From positions 620,001-684,000 of the forward strand of contig JADANN010000417.1 of NCBI GenBank assembly GCA_018806985.1: a DNA stretch of 64,000 nucleotides, written 5' to 3'. Source of the stretch: Angiostrongylus vasorum. Lineage: Eukaryota > Nematoda > Chromadorea > Rhabditida > Metastrongylidae. Numbering within the stretch: position 1 is the first letter of the stretch; each line of letters starts with the position of its first letter. A program made the translations under genes and the position numbers. The notes beneath the pieces are model-generated. The model searched no databases. It was given only the letters and a program-made list of their open reading frames with translations, and was not told the origin of the DNA. Positions 10,145 through 22,439 of the stretch are shown here, one piece after another.

Positions 10145-10480
10145 ACATAACCGGGAGTAACTCTCACGTCCGACTTTCTATTAACCTCGGCATTGATTGA
10201 ATAATTCTCTCTGTTCCTGTTTAGCAAACACGAGGTGTTACTTTGTTTCTCTATTTACGTACAAGCCGACGTTCCGGTGCATTTCGCTTTCCTCAGAGCC
10301 GCTTTCTATGAGTCTTCCACTAAATATTTCACGTGGACACAAACCGCACAGAGTTCACATGGAATCGTAATGTCCGGAATCGAAATCCGCCGAAACGTCG
10401 GCTTGTGGGTAAATGGAGAAATAGAGTAACACCTCGTGTTTGCTAAACAGAAGCAGAGAGAATAACCAGGAGTGTTAGCC
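10145..10480. mobile_element. PLE-derived foldback element
   Basis: About 85 bases (CTCTGTTCCTGTTTAGCAAA, ACACGAGGTGTTACTTTG, AAGCCGACGTTCCGG) recur as an inverted repeat at 10375-10465. Between them lies a minus-strand piece (CTGTGCGG, AGTGGAAGACTCATAGAAAG) that also occurs downstream of the PLE endonuclease at 15480-15550 and 16055-16120. The arms match the hammerhead-bearing terminal repeats elsewhere in the window. It is read as a PLE tail trapped between two inverted terminal repeats. Confidence 0.6.
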
Positions 10481-10782
10481 ACGCTTTAACTTATCGCTTA
10501 TAATTGTCATGATGCATCGGTACCACACTACAATCATTCTACGTGAATTCAAACAGTTCTTCGTGTTCGTCTTGCTGTTGTGAGATGGTCGTCAAACAAG
10601 GACCTTACGTGATTACCACGAAGTCATACCTTTCCGTTAATGTCGAGCTATCAAGCTACCATGGAATGGTGGCGACCTTCCTTTTCTTCTTTTGATTTCG
10701 CATATGTTTTTTCACCAATTATCTCATGTTGAGTCACGTCTATTTCTTCACAGAAATTCTCACAATCAGAAACATTAAAGAT

Positions 10783-10788
10783 TTTATT
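10783..10788 (-). terminator. candidate polyadenylation signal for NPL4
   Basis: AATAAA on the minus strand about 205 bases beyond the NPL4 stop codon. It is the first canonical hexamer downstream. Confidence 0.35.
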
Positions 10789-10991
10789 GCAATAAATATG
10801 TGTACGAAAGTTACGAACCACTGGATTGGTGAATATACACTTAAAAATGTGATAAACCTTACGGTGCCAACGTATTTTGACAGCCCATCATATATTATCC
10901 TTTGGGTTTGTGTCAAGTATAAGCATACAGCAAAAACTATACACTTAGTATCATTAGAATAAAGTCATTTCCAATATCACCGGACGTAATG

Positions 10992-13900
10992 TTATTCATT
11001 CGCTGGCAGGCCACACATGGAACAGTCCGGTCGTAGCTCGGTGTTCTCGAAAGTGCAATGCTTGCAGGACCACTTTGTTCCTGCTGCTGATGCATGACCT
11101 TAAAAAATAGAAGAAGATTAAATAGTAACAATATTGCACAATGCTGTTAAGCCCTAGATGGGCGTTGTTATTAAACACTTTGACGCAAATTTTAAAGCAG
11201 AAACGTGACCACAAAACTCACTTTGCCCTTGCTCGAGACAGAGTGCGACAAGTTGCTGCCAGTTTGCTGTTTCCAGGGCCCACTCAATTGCTGCTTGTCG
11301 ATCTTGCGTACTGACTGCGAAACAAAGCCTCTGGAAAACATAAAATCGATAAGTGTTGGACCTTGAAACACTAAGAGTTATGAGATTCCGTCTTGATGTT
11401 GTCCGTACAGTGGGTATGGTAGTACATAGGTAGGATACGAACCTGTATTTCGGTCTCACTAAATTGTACAAGATGATTAGTAATAAGATAGACTAGGAAG
11501 TGGAAGTTGGTTGCTTGCTCCAAGAACTGATTCTGAGTAAACTGGGCACAATAAGCAGTCATATTCTCCCCTCCCTAAAATATTTGTTTGAAGGATAACA
11601 TAAACAAACGAAATACCACATATAAAGGATGTGAAATACTGCAAGATGAACAACATAACAATCAGGCAAAATGAACAACCATGAGATACCTGTGTCTCAC
11701 CCATTGTTTCTCGATTCTCAATGGCAAAACGAGCTGTTGGAGGAGGTGGGAAGGTATATTGTGGCTCCTTAGGCATACCGGTTGGCACATCCACCTAGGA
11801 CAACGGAAAGCCTATTACGAAGATATTAGGATGTTATTACCATTATAACACTCCCGACGATGCTGATTTTCTGTAACTATCAATAATTTCCCAACAAATG
11901 GACCATTTGAGGATTTGAGTAAGGAAAGAGAATTTCCTATACCTTTAGAGACGTTCTATAATTTTCCCTAACATATTTTGATTTCTTTTTTCGGATGAAG
12001 AAAATACTAATGCAGCCGTAAGCGCGGTAGCTACGAAGACCAACGACTTATCTGGTGACAGCACCACGTTCTTTTCGATGAAATCCCGGGTATTCTACCA
12101 TTTTGCTGCTCCAGACTTCAACTTCACAGAAAGCAGAAAAAAAGATGTGTATCCCCTAAGAGAGACGCGGATACTAACCAGTATACTACTTGGGCGTGCC
12201 TGGAGCTGTGGTCGAGGGCGCCTTGCAATGCACAGCGGATGCATTCCCGGGCCCCTGGCCCACCAAGCCTTCCGTCCTTCCGGAAACGGAAAATTAGAAC
12301 CAAGCTTGTCAGGGAGAATAGCAGCACTGACTCGACTCTATGCATCGGTAGGCCACCGCGAATCATTATAAAGGCCAGATGTGCATTCAATCACCTCTAA
12401 ACGATGCTTTACGAAGTCGAATGCATGGCGCACCCCTAAGGGATTGATCAACGCCGACACCTCTATCCTTCTTTTTTATCCTTCAAGAAATTAGGACTTC
12501 TGTGCGATAGAATAAGTGTTTTTCTCAATGGAAAGAAATCTGCATGCTCTTACGCTTTCCATTTAAATTAGAAAAGTTCGCTATAAACTGAGTTGTTGGA
12601 CATCAACGACTAAATTATTCTCCATTGTGTATGCGTTAAAATCAGCGTATATCGTCACTAATATGTTAAGTTAATAAAAGAATAGGACTTAGAAATAAAC
12701 AAATCGAACCAATAGAAATTCGACCGGCAATGGACGACCATTCTTCAGCACTTCAGCCCCGTATTGGTTCTTTTCCTGTAGAAAATAAATTTTGGAAACA
12801 GTGTAAGGCGTTTACCCAAAAATTAACATGTTACACATAGAGTGACTAGAATGGAATGAAGATGAGACATTAGATTAGAATGAAACGTGAATGAGCATTG
12901 GTGAAACAGACTAAATTACCACACCGTGTACTGTACATCAGTTATATAGTGAGTGTCTGAAAGTGGCTTCTCCCTAATGTAGGCCAGTTCCGGATGATTT
13001 GTCGGACAAAGAAGTTGCGCTTCCACAAGAGCAGTGCACTGGTTCGAAACCTGGTATCCATGAAAGTTTACTTGCTCTTGTTCATCTCCACTTGCAACCA
13101 CGGTCACGAATTTCGAGCCGAAATATCGGTCAGAGCAGTACTCAGTTACGTTTGGATGCATTGACTGAAGAAATCCAGCTGTTATGCACTCTTCAGCTGA
13201 CAGGAAGAACGCATCCTGGAAAAGAAAAAGTTCTATACAAAATAAGAAACGAGGCAATGATACGTAGATAAATACCAGATCACTTATTACCAATGCCACA
13301 GATTCTACTCGTGATCTTCCCCGAGCTCCCCGGAAAAAAGTAATTGTCTTCCGCATCAAAGATTATCCAAAGGAAATAGTGAGGACGACAATAGCGAAAG
13401 ATTCCATTAATATCTTAACCTTATGCCTTGTGCAATGAACTGTTCCTTTCACTCGGTCAGCAGACCAAAGATCTGTAAAAATCCAACCTACACGCCGTAA
13501 TCCCAACCAGTTGCAGAGCTGATTCACCGCATTTTCGTTGGGGTCTTCAAGTAGTTCAACACTATCTGATGTGCAGTTCTGAGGTGGCTCATATATTGCT
13601 GCAACGGTTGCTTTTATACCAAGAGGAACGTCTGAGAACGGCTGGTACCTGAAAAGAAAACACGTATTGGAGTGGAAATCTTACCGAGCACAGGAATGAC
13701 ACATGTGCTATATATTGAGCACTAACTTCCCGATTAGGTACCCGATACGCTGGTTTCCTGTTGTCCTCCAGAAATTCAAAAAGTCGTTCACGAGATCTTG
13801 GTTCTCGAAAAAGATATTGTCAACATGCCGGTACTTCTGCAAATTTCTATTTGAAGTAGCCAATTAAAAAGCACTACAAGTTAAAAGCCAATACTTTATT

Positions 13901-16900
13901 ACTAAATACAACTTCTAGCACCATATTCATCAAAACCCACAGAATATACTTTGGTATAGAAGGGAACCCATGGTGATGGAGGTCCTCTTAGGGAGTGATC
14001 ATGCCAAAAATTACCAAACTGGTTCATTTATGAAGATTCCTCTAACGCATACAACACGAATTTCGATGAAATCAACCAGTTGACCAAGCAGGAATTCGAT
14101 AGGGATCCATTTCTATGGACTACGTCCAAACCACACTCTTATTCTAATCTTGTCTGAAGAAGAAAAGGTGTTCAATGACAATGAGACACTCGTCTACGAA
14201 CGGTCGAAGCGATAGATTTAGTCCATGTTCTAGGCCAAATCTCAGTGGGAAAAGAGTCCAACAAGACGATACCACCGCCTGCAGTTGGTTTATCGAAGTT
14301 ACAGGTTTACTGGCAAAGTCAAAACTTCGATGTCATGCACTCAATTGGAATATCTTTCCAGAGCTCTGGTGTACTGATGAACGTTGGAGGATATCTCAAG
14401 TATATAAAATATTTTACGCACCAACCACAGACCGCATGAATATAAACCGTTCTGAGAAACAGTCGATGAACGTCGAGATGTTCCAGTGAAATAGTTTACA
14501 GCTACAGAGAAGTAGAGATAAGCCGGTCCATGTGAAGAACACAGTCGACAATGATAAGACGAGGTAGCGCCAAGCAATTTTCTAAGGTGCTCAACTACAA
14601 CAACAAGATAGATTGATTTAATTCTATTCTCAAAATGTCCTTGACAAAAGCATTTCTATTCGTAGATGGACAGTTCCTAATCACGAAGACGCGTAATCAT
14701 GACAGAAACAGACCGTTTACGAGCACCGTGGCGAACCGTAACAAACCGGAATTTGGCTAAACCGTTGTGAAGAAAGGCCATCTACGCGTCCGACATAGAA
14801 ACCATTCAGTACAGAACTGGTAATAGGGACGTTAATCATACGTTGATTATTTGACATGACTGTGATCACCTTTGGCAAACCATACTTTAGTTTTAAGCAC
14901 CCATGAGGTGGTTAGTTGAAGTGACTAAACGTCGTTTTGAGTAACACCCACGACCGACTTTCTATTAACCTCGGCATTGATCGAACAATTCCGACCTTTC
15001 CCATTAGTAGCTATAAAAAGTTAGTATGGGGATTTTAAAACACATTCTCAGTGAAGTGGCTTGATTATTTTTTTTCTTTGATTTTTGGACTAATTCCACT
15101 GAAGAGGTTACTTATCACTCTACCACGAGGCTAAAGATAGTTAGAAGTTTCTTTGTGCATCGAAAATCCTTCGAAACAATCCAATGATCACGGAAGGCTT
15201 GGTGAGTTGTTAATAAAGAACACTCAAAATGGCGTGTTATTTTAATTCTTTATTTACGGACAAGTTCACGTTTCTGCGGATTTCGCCTTCCTCCGATCCT
15301 CGCATAGGAATCGAAAACACAAGCGCGCAAAACACTAGAGGCATTTTGGACTAATTCCAAGGATCGGAAAAATTAACCGCGAGGAAGAATGCCTCATAAG
15401 CACGTATGATATTGGGCAGTATTTAAACCTGTTATTCTGATGGGAGGGGCACATTCTGCTTCCATGCGAAGTCTGTGCGGTTGGTCTCCACGTGACATAC
15501 TCAGTGGAAGACTCATAGAAAGCGGTGAGTGTGCAAAGGAGCTACTCCGTGTTCAATGTGATTGAAATCTTGTTTAGCAATCCCACGTCCAACTTTCTAT
15601 TAACTTCGGCATTGACCAAGTAATTCTTCGTATTCTTGTTCAGCAAACACGAAGTGTTATTTTTTACTCTTTATTCATGAGCTCGGGTGATTGCATAAGC
15701 TCGGGTACAGTGTTTCTGATCTCCTGTAAGGCGTGCGGAGACGAATACATTGGCGAAACGGGTAGACCACTCTCTGTCCGCATAAAAGAACACCTAGTCG
15801 GTAAACAAACCAAATACCCCACTGGGCACGCATAGGACCCAGAGACATAAGGCGGAGTACTTCGAAGTACAGATCACGATCCTCGCGCAGGAATCGAGAA
15901 CACAAGCGCGCAAAACTCTCGAGGCGTTCTGGATCAATCCCAGAAATCCGAAAATGAACCGCAAGGAAGAATGCCTCATTATCACGCGTGATATTGGGCA
16001 ATATATAAACCTATTATTCTGATCAGAGGGGCACATTACGCTTCCAAGTGAATTCTGTGCGGTTGATCTTCACGCGACATACTCAGTGGAAGACTCACAG
16101 AAAGCGATGAGTGTGCAAAGAAGCTATTTTGTGTTCAATGTGATTGAAATCTAGGTTTAGCGCTTTTCTCTGTTTGGTTATGGAGGTGTCTGGCCGAATA
16201 GATTGATGTCAACTTAACCTTTCCAGAATCTGAGGAAGGCGAAATTCTCCGAGACGTCAGCTTGTGCGTAAACAAAGAAATAAAATAACACTCCATTTTG
16301 GGTGTTCTTCATCAACAACTCACAAAACCTTCCATGTTCATTGGATTGTTCCATGGAATTGTCGATGCTCAAAGGAACTTGCCAACTATCTTTAGCCTTG
16401 CATTTGTAGTAGAGTGACAAGTAACCTCTTCAGAGGATAAACCACTTCACGGAGGATGTGAGTTGAATTTGACATACTATCTTTTTATACCCATTAATGC
16501 GAAAGATCCCAAATGTCTTTTTTTTCACGAAAAGCTTTTGTGGAATCTGCCAATTGACTTTACAGTGAAAACCACTTGTACATCATAAGGGTGAGGCTGT
16601 AGGAGGATTTATTCTGTCTAAGAAAATTCTCTCCTCATTTCATAAACTTTTTTGTTCTAAGCTTAAAATCAGAAACTGTCTCTGCCCCCTACCAAAACAT
16701 TAAAAATCACGGACCTCATAGGAACCATCACCACTTTTGGATGGCTATTTTGTTCATTGTTTACAAACGTAATAAGAGAACAATGAAACAACAGCAAAAA
16801 AAAGAACAAAAACAATAAACCTACACCTAGACCATCAATACATCCGTCTGCTGTGATTAAAGAAGTGTTAATTTCCACTTCTGCATTTTAGCCAGATCTC

Positions 16901-18713
16901 TTATCAACAAATTCATTTACCTGACGATTTAACGTCATCATTGGCGGTTTACACTTTGTACAAACACCTTTTGGATACGGTTTGTGAGCTGGACAAGTCA
17001 AATCGATAGTAGCACTAAACTAAAATTTACTAAGAAGGTCCAACCATTAACCACAATTTTGCAAAAATAAGAGAGGTAAGCAAAATTTGAACAAGGAGCT
17101 CTTCAGATTTAAGATGAATCAACGGCTACTGCTCACCGTATGTTCTCTAGCGGACGCTTCAGTGTAGAACCTTTGCCATGTCCTGATGTCAGCTTGCGAA
17201 CATGGGCATGAAACGACATGTGCTTGATGTCCTTCGACTTCAGATATTCTTCATCATATGGCTAAAATACATACACATACATACATGCAAAAGAGAAGGA
17301 TAAACACCAATTAAAGGGAAAAGGATAAAGCTCGTTAAGCCCCCAGACAAGTCTGATACTAATTTGCGGACTCCGGAGGGAAGGAAGGCTTGGTGAGCCT
17401 AGGGCGGAGGGATAGATCCCATACATATTGCAGGGCGCCTCCGACTATTGCGCTACACGTGCCTACTGATGAATACCAATAGTTTAATCATTGTCATTTA
17501 CATGCTCTGTTATGTTTCTCATTATCTCAATATAATAACAAATTAATGCACTCAAAATGCGCAACTGCTTCTTTGAAATGGAGTGGAAAGGCTGGGGCAT
17601 TCCAAAAGTTGCAAGCGAAGTCCGCAGTTAATGCGGTCCATTAGTAACGATAAATCTCATTAAGAGGAAGAAGCAACAATTCAATGTACTCTCACTGTTT
17701 TTAAAAAGAAACTTCGCAGAAAATTCATTTCAAGGAGCACGAAGATGAAGTACAATCACTTCGTTCGAAGTTCCTTTTAAATCCTTTTGCAAAGAATAGG
17801 GATTTTCAAAACAAGCCACTGAGCGCTCCAAATGTGCAACAGAAAACCACAAATACCTCAAGAAACTTGATATCAGTCACGCAATTTCCCATTCGTCACG
17901 ACATGGACATTATGGTCTCCATATGTGGCGGCGCGAATGGTCGGCGTGAGATATACAGGGCTCATGATTTTGCCAAGCAGAGTTGTTTCACCACACTTCT
18001 CGTAATTACTTGATAAGTTCTCGAAAGCAGAACAAGATCGAAGAAATCGGACCAGAAAAGTCGTTCCACTGATTTGGTCATTTGCAAAATATCAGTTTTT
18101 CGGAAAAGTCCACCGACTAGTAATTTGACTATCAATTGATTTTACTGAATTCTCTATGAAGAATAGTGGTCATTTTTTGGGAATGTGTACGGGCATGAAA
18201 AATGTCTAAAAAGACACAAAATAAACTGCAAAACCTTTCCGAATGCTGCCAGCAATGTGTCTGTACGATGGACTGTAGTGTCACTTAGTAAATAATGGCA
18301 TATATAGCACTCTTACTTATAGAAGGATAGAGCAAGGCCTTTTCTACAACCCTGTCGTGTCCACAACCCCTCAAGCCCAACAGTTATCGAAAAACCAATG
18401 CTTGTTGTCAAAAAACCCGCAAGTCCGAATAGGCTGATGATTTAGCTTTGTCCCTGGTCTCAGGAAGCAAAATTAGGCACCGTTGCGCACAGGATATGAT
18501 GGTAAGCACACGACCTCCGTTAAAAAAACAAATGGCAACAAAACAGGATGAAATACGACTTACATCTATGGGAAGACAATGAGCACATTTCTGCCGAGCA
18601 TTATGATGGCACATCTTCGGATCTCGAGAGCGTTTGATCTGGCCATCCTCAGCTGCCAAAATGCTATCTACCTCATCGAGTCTGTCTTTATCATTCGCTT
18701 CCAAAACCATTCG
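10992..18713 (-). CDS. NPLOC4: NPL4, ubiquitin-binding cofactor of p97/CDC48 (NPLOC4)
   Basis: With UFD1, NPL4 recruits polyubiquitinated clients to the AAA ATPase p97/CDC48 for unfolding and proteasomal delivery. Exons (5' to 3'): 18713-18564, 17261-17137, 17014-16921, 13836-13727, 13648-13420, 13215-12925, 12775-12710, 11794-11690, 11574-11443, 11330-11222, 11098-10992. All phases agree, giving 505 visible residues. Landmarks: zinc-binding [47 protein letters not shown], and the MPN-like core [12 protein letters not shown] to [12 protein letters not shown]. The core continues [67 protein letters not shown] and [11 protein letters not shown]. The last exon is an NZF finger (WSCKHCTF to DCSMCGLP). 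The human protein has 608 residues; the N-terminal UBX-like domain (about 100 residues) is not confidently placed. Introns 3 to 4 and 2 to 1 are swollen by PLE and SINE insertions. Confidence 0.93.
12185..12480 (+). repeat. SINE-A copy in an NPL4 intron
   Basis: Head GGTCGAGGGCGCCTTGCAAT, body CTTGTCAGGGAGAATAGCAG, GTCGAATGCATGGCGCACCC, ATTGATCAACGCCG. Full-length, about 290 bases, opposite in orientation to the host gene. Confidence 0.85.
14935..16330 (+). mobile_element. Penelope-like element cluster in an NPL4 intron
   Basis: Contains a GIY-YIG endonuclease remnant ([20 protein letters not shown] at about 15710-15790) and its C-terminal part ([20 protein letters not shown] at about 15875-15935). 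The tail [12 protein letters not shown] runs to a stop near 16020. A second copy of the C-terminal tail plus downstream region lies at 15291-15570. Terminal-repeat pieces with TATTAACCTCGGCATTGA lie at 14950 and 15590, and hammerhead-like motifs at 15264-15299 (-) and 16229-16264 (+). Frameshif­ts show that it is dead. Penelope-like elements are retroelements with telomerase-like RT and GIY-YIG nuclease. Confidence 0.75.
17338..17465 (-). repeat. SINE-A head fragment in an NPL4 intron
   Basis: On the minus strand the tRNA-like head (GTAGCGCAATAGTCGGAGGC, TGGGATCTATCCC) runs into CTCCGGAGTCCGCAAATTAG and GACTTGTCTGGGGG. The body is missing. Confidence 0.75.
17466..18563. other. NPL4 intron, no recognised feature
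   Basis: Intronic sequence between NPL4 exons. No exon-like frame, gene or repeat recognised beyond short AT-rich runs. Confidence 0.5.
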
Positions 18714-19212
18714 CTAAATCTGGAAGGTTAGGCAAGAATTACGATTACGGTAAACAACGACAATGACCCACACAAAAGGTAAAGAGCAAAATCTAGCAGG
18801 CACTCAACATCATCAATCGAAGAACCTGTCGCGAAATAGATGATACCCTCCGCAATAGCGTGTACTGCAACAAACTTCACGTCACCTTTCTTCACGACTG
18901 GATATTCTGCGAGTATGATTCACAGGAAATGTTGCGTAGCAGGTATGAGGGGAGGAACTGCGTATATTCTTCAAATTTTGTCCAAAGAAACCTCATACGA
19001 TGATGAAAAATGCCCCTCAAACCCGTGTTGCATCAGGCCCATGCCTCTATCAATAGTCCCCGTGTGCTGATTGTACTTTTCGACGTAGTTTTGTTTCTTA
19101 GTGGAACTAGAATCCGGAATGGCTGAAAGGTTTATTTCAGAAAAGAGTCGTTTCCATTAGTTCTACGCTTGGTTCAGTTAAGTTCGATCTTTGGCCTTCA
19201 AGCCTGTTTCAG
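18714..19212. promoter_or_regulatory. shared head-to-head 5' region of NPL4 and NUDT9
   Basis: Only about 500 bases separate the first resolved NPL4 exon (minus) from the first resolved NUDT9 exon (plus). Both genes still lack N-terminal exons, so these and any bidirectional promoter must fit in or overlap this interval, or be reached by trans-splicing. No clear TATA motif was identified. Confidence 0.4.
18787..19131 (-). other. exon-like minus-strand frame, possible NPL4 N-terminal exon(s)
   Basis: After an acceptor-like aacctttcag, one frame reads about 115 codons (IPDSSSTKKQNYVEKYN, GLMQHGFEGHFSSSYEVSLD, EYPVVKKGDVKFVA, SSIDDVECLLDFA) broken only by two TGA codons. Inner acceptor-like sites (tatacgcag, atactcgcag) could splice the stops out. 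KKGDVKFV resembles the KHGDLLFL segment of the NPL4 UBX-like domain. Phases could not be joined cleanly to exon 18713-18564. It may instead be a decayed fragment. Confidence 0.3.
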
Positions 19213-21756
19213 ATATTCCTTATCTGCGAAGTTCCGTTCATCGTTGTGCAGTACCGGAAACGAAAATACGATGGAATGTGCCGTTTGCCGAGTACGATCC
19301 TCCCGATTACACAGATCCCAAGCTGTTGGGTAGAAAGTGGGCCGATCCTGACATTCCGGATGGCAGCTTCAAGTGGAACGCAGTTGACGGAAAAATCAAT
19401 AGAGTGTCGTTTGTGGGGTACGATTGTGTTTCCACATTTTGAAGTTACGCTGATGAGGTTAATATTGGAACATGATCTTGAAGTTTTTCTATCTTCAGTG
19501 TTTACGCATTTGATTCTATGGCACGACCGATGAATCCGATCGGAAGAACTGGTCTTCGCGGAAGAGGCGTTCTAGGAAGATGGGGGCCTAACCACGCTGC
19601 TGACCCTTTGGTCACCAGGTTAAAGAATGGCAAACTGCAGTTCGTAGCCATTAAAAGGTCGGACACAGGTGAATTCAGTAATGATTCCTTACATGGTTTC
19701 TTTTTTTCAACAGTTTGAGCAAAAGAAGTAATATTGAAGGCTTTTGCTAATCTGTTGTCTTTGGAGGGATTTTGTACCTCTACAATGTTTGCAGAATCTG
19801 GGATATTTCAATTTGCTCGGAAATTTTAGCATGTTCAAGCCATTAATGTTTTAATCATAAATGGAGGAGGACTTTCGTTACAGAGGGTGTTATGCAGTGC
19901 AGTAGGTGCTGGCGGCATAGAGGTGAACGAGATTCTACTCATAAAGGACATTTTTCGATATCCTTGCAGTTACTGGTTGTAGAACAGAAAGTATAAAATA
20001 GTGGAAAAAGTAGAGATTGAAGGAGAACACGCTCTGCGTGACGTCATATTATTTCTAGAATAGTTGGAAGCGCCCACTTTAAAGAATCGTGCGTGCCCAC
20101 AAGACGATCTGGATTTGAACCGTCTGCTCCTGACCGTTCTGCGTGCAGGTGGCCCACCTAATGCATATCTAACCTTATGAGTTCCTGATCAGTTGCTAGC
20201 ATTCGACCAGGAATATGGCTGATTGAAATGCATTGCAAACACGCCCCAAGGTTATGGTTACCTTCTCAGAGAACGGTTGTGTCCTTGTAGGATCCAAGCT
20301 GCCGTTCTTCTTTATCTATACTCTAAATGACAAAGCACTGCACCACAGAAATTTTATGGCAGCGTTTTTCCTCCTTATGCAGTAATTCTTGGTTTCTTGA
20401 ATAGGGACCGCATGGAAGTTGACGATATTTGTGGGCTTAACAAAGGGTTACTGGGCGTAACCAACTGTTCCTGCAGTTCTAGAGGAAGAAATGGTCTCGT
20501 TGAATTAAAATGGACGTGTTATTCTGCCATTGCCACTTTAGTAAGTTCGCACCACCAAGCCTTGTGAATCGAGTGATTTGTCATCCTGCACTACTCTGCT
20601 TTAATTTTTGTGTAGACTTTTGATATTATTGAATTTTTTCCCATGCGAGCTGAGGACCGATGAGAAAAATTTTGCTTCGCATCGCATTTTAACTCTCATG
20701 TAAAGGAAAAGCTACACATTGTTGGAATTGCCGTCTATGTATAATAATAAGCACTTTTTTATTCAGTACATTTACTCCATCATCATTCTAGGTGAGTGGG
20801 CCATTCCTGGCGGCATGGTCGAGGCCGGTGAGGAGGTTTCACAAACTTTGAAACGAGAATTTTCGGAAGAGACACTGGGTGGAAAAATACGATTTGAACT
20901 AGAACAGCTTTGGAAGAACGGACTTGAACTTTACAGGTGAGATATGGGATCGGTTTAATCACGCTTTTTACTTTATCGAGAGATCTGCGTTTAAACAATT
21001 TAGAGGATATGTAGACGACCCTCGCAATACGGACAACGCTTGGATGGAAACGGTGTGTGTTAATTTCCATGACACAACAGCACTACTGGATAATGTTGAA
21101 TTGAAGGTATAGGGAACATTCTGTTGTTTGATTTAATTTAACCACCCAACGGTCTCTCGCCTCATCGTGGTTGGGCGGTGTTCCTGTGTGTCGGTCTGCG
21201 ATGTACAGCGGCGGAATTCGTCACTCCAGCAGGGTCTCTCAAGCTGAGAAGGAGTCCGGCGTTCTCATCGGGAAGCCCAGTTAAGAGTAAACCAATGCTA
21301 GAATACGCCACCGTCCTGCTGTGAAACTAGTCGCATGGTGGCAAATCCCCCTCTAATCCACAAAGACGACAACCGCCTGTGGTGGTGACGACCTGGGGCA
21401 GCTTTAGCCAGGCTGACCTCGGGACTCCAGAGAACCGCAATGGCTAATGGCCTGCACAAGCAGTGAAGACGAACCAGTCAAGGATCCAAGTAAGTGGTTT
21501 CATTTAACAGCATAGGTATTCAAAGTACTGGAACTTTTCTACTTTTTTGAAAATTTTCTGATTTGTCGCGACCTACAGTGACGTGTTTCAGCAAAATTCC
21601 CTACCATGTTTGAGCGAACTTTGTTGAGGAGTGGTATTTTAGGCCGGAGACGATGCTGTGAATGTCAGATGGGTCACAGTCGACAGCAATGAGCCTCTTT
21701 ATGCTTCGCATGAGGATTTTATTGCTCTCTTGAAGAAACTGCATGGAGTGAAATAA
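19213..21756 (+). CDS. NUDT9: NUDT9-type ADP-ribose pyrophosphatase
   Basis: Hydrolyses ADP-ribose to AMP and ribose 5-phosphate; the family is mitochondrial or cytosolic. Exons: 19213-19417, 19499-19668, 20792-20936, 21004-21106, 21643-21756, with phases agreeing throughout (2,1,2,0), giving about 245 visible residues. NUDT9 landmarks in order: [40 protein letters not shown] with [12 protein letters not shown], and the Nudix box [20 protein letters not shown] with its ETLG end. Then come [26 protein letters not shown] and [17 protein letters not shown], then the stop. REFSEE keeps the catalytic glutamates, unlike the degenerate TRPM2 version. An in-frame TAA at 19179-19181 means the protein must start in an upstream exon not located here. 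Intron 4 holds an RTE 5' fragment. AATAAA overlaps the stop codon. Confidence 0.92.
21135..21490 (+). mobile_element. RTE LINE 5' fragment in NUDT9 intron 4
   Basis: GC-rich segment (CTAGTCGCATGGTGGCAAAT, GACGACCTGGGGCAGC, GGACTCCAGAGAACCGCAAT, GGCCTGCACAAGCAGTGAAG) homologous, in reverse orientation, to 57118-57295 and 60283-60470. It looks like the 5' leader of an RTE-type element. No coding domain is attached. Confidence 0.6.
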
Positions 21757-21757
21757 A
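21752..21757 (+). terminator. polyadenylation signal overlapping the NUDT9 stop
   Basis: The last codons GTG AAA TAA followed by A create AATAAA at 21752-21757. If used, the 3' UTR would be about 15-20 bases. Confidence 0.5.
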
Positions 21758-22235
21758 TATTGCAAATCTCTTTGTCGGATCCTCTGGTTTCGGAAATGCG
21801 AACGTTTGCTCAATCATCTTGAGAGTTTCTGGTCAGTTATGCGTGGCAGATTTCACCTGGAAAAGGTTAAGAAAGGGACTTTGTAAACTCATCAATTTTT
21901 AACTCTTATAAGACATGGAACTTTGTTTTATCCGAAAACTCAAGAGGGTGAATCAATTTTAGGAGATTTCGTGGAAGCTTCTAGTCAGATTTGTACGGCT
22001 GTGTTGAAAATACCAGTATGTGAAGCACATTCTAACGATTGAACCGTAGAAGTATATTCAAAGTGTAGACCCACTACGGTGGTCTACTACTCCTTTCCTC
22101 TGGTTCGGACACATTGCTGTATAAAACTCACCATCTGTGGTGTCGCCTTTCATTTGAGATTTCGCAATGCTTCTTGATATTCATTTTATACAAAAAAATG
22201 TAAAAAGGATTTGTTGAAGAAAGTAGCATGAGATG

Positions 22236-22420
22236 TGGTCGAAGCTCTCAATTACCGGATGGTTAAGGATAAAACTCCTTGCGTTGATCAATCCCAAGTC
22301 TGCCACCAAATTGCCGACCTCGAAGGAATACAAGGCATGGTGGGCCAGGGGAGTGGGGATCGATCCCACATATATTGCAGGGCGCCTCCGACCACTGCGC
22401 TACACGTTCCCTACGTTGCG
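22236..22420 (-). repeat. SINE-A copy (5' half)
   Basis: Minus-strand head TGTAGCGCAGTGGTCGGAGG, GCGCCCTGCAATATATGTGG and GGATCGATCCCC, with a shortened body that joins directly to the TTGATCAACGC end (internal deletion). Confidence 0.8.
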
Positions 22421-22439
22421 AAAAGTGCAAGGATAAATG

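Noticed and set aside
15675..16036. Minus-strand 108- and 80-codon frames
   Set aside because: Opposite strand of the PLE GIY-YIG nuclease, whose plus-strand motifs ([20 protein letters not shown]) are clear.
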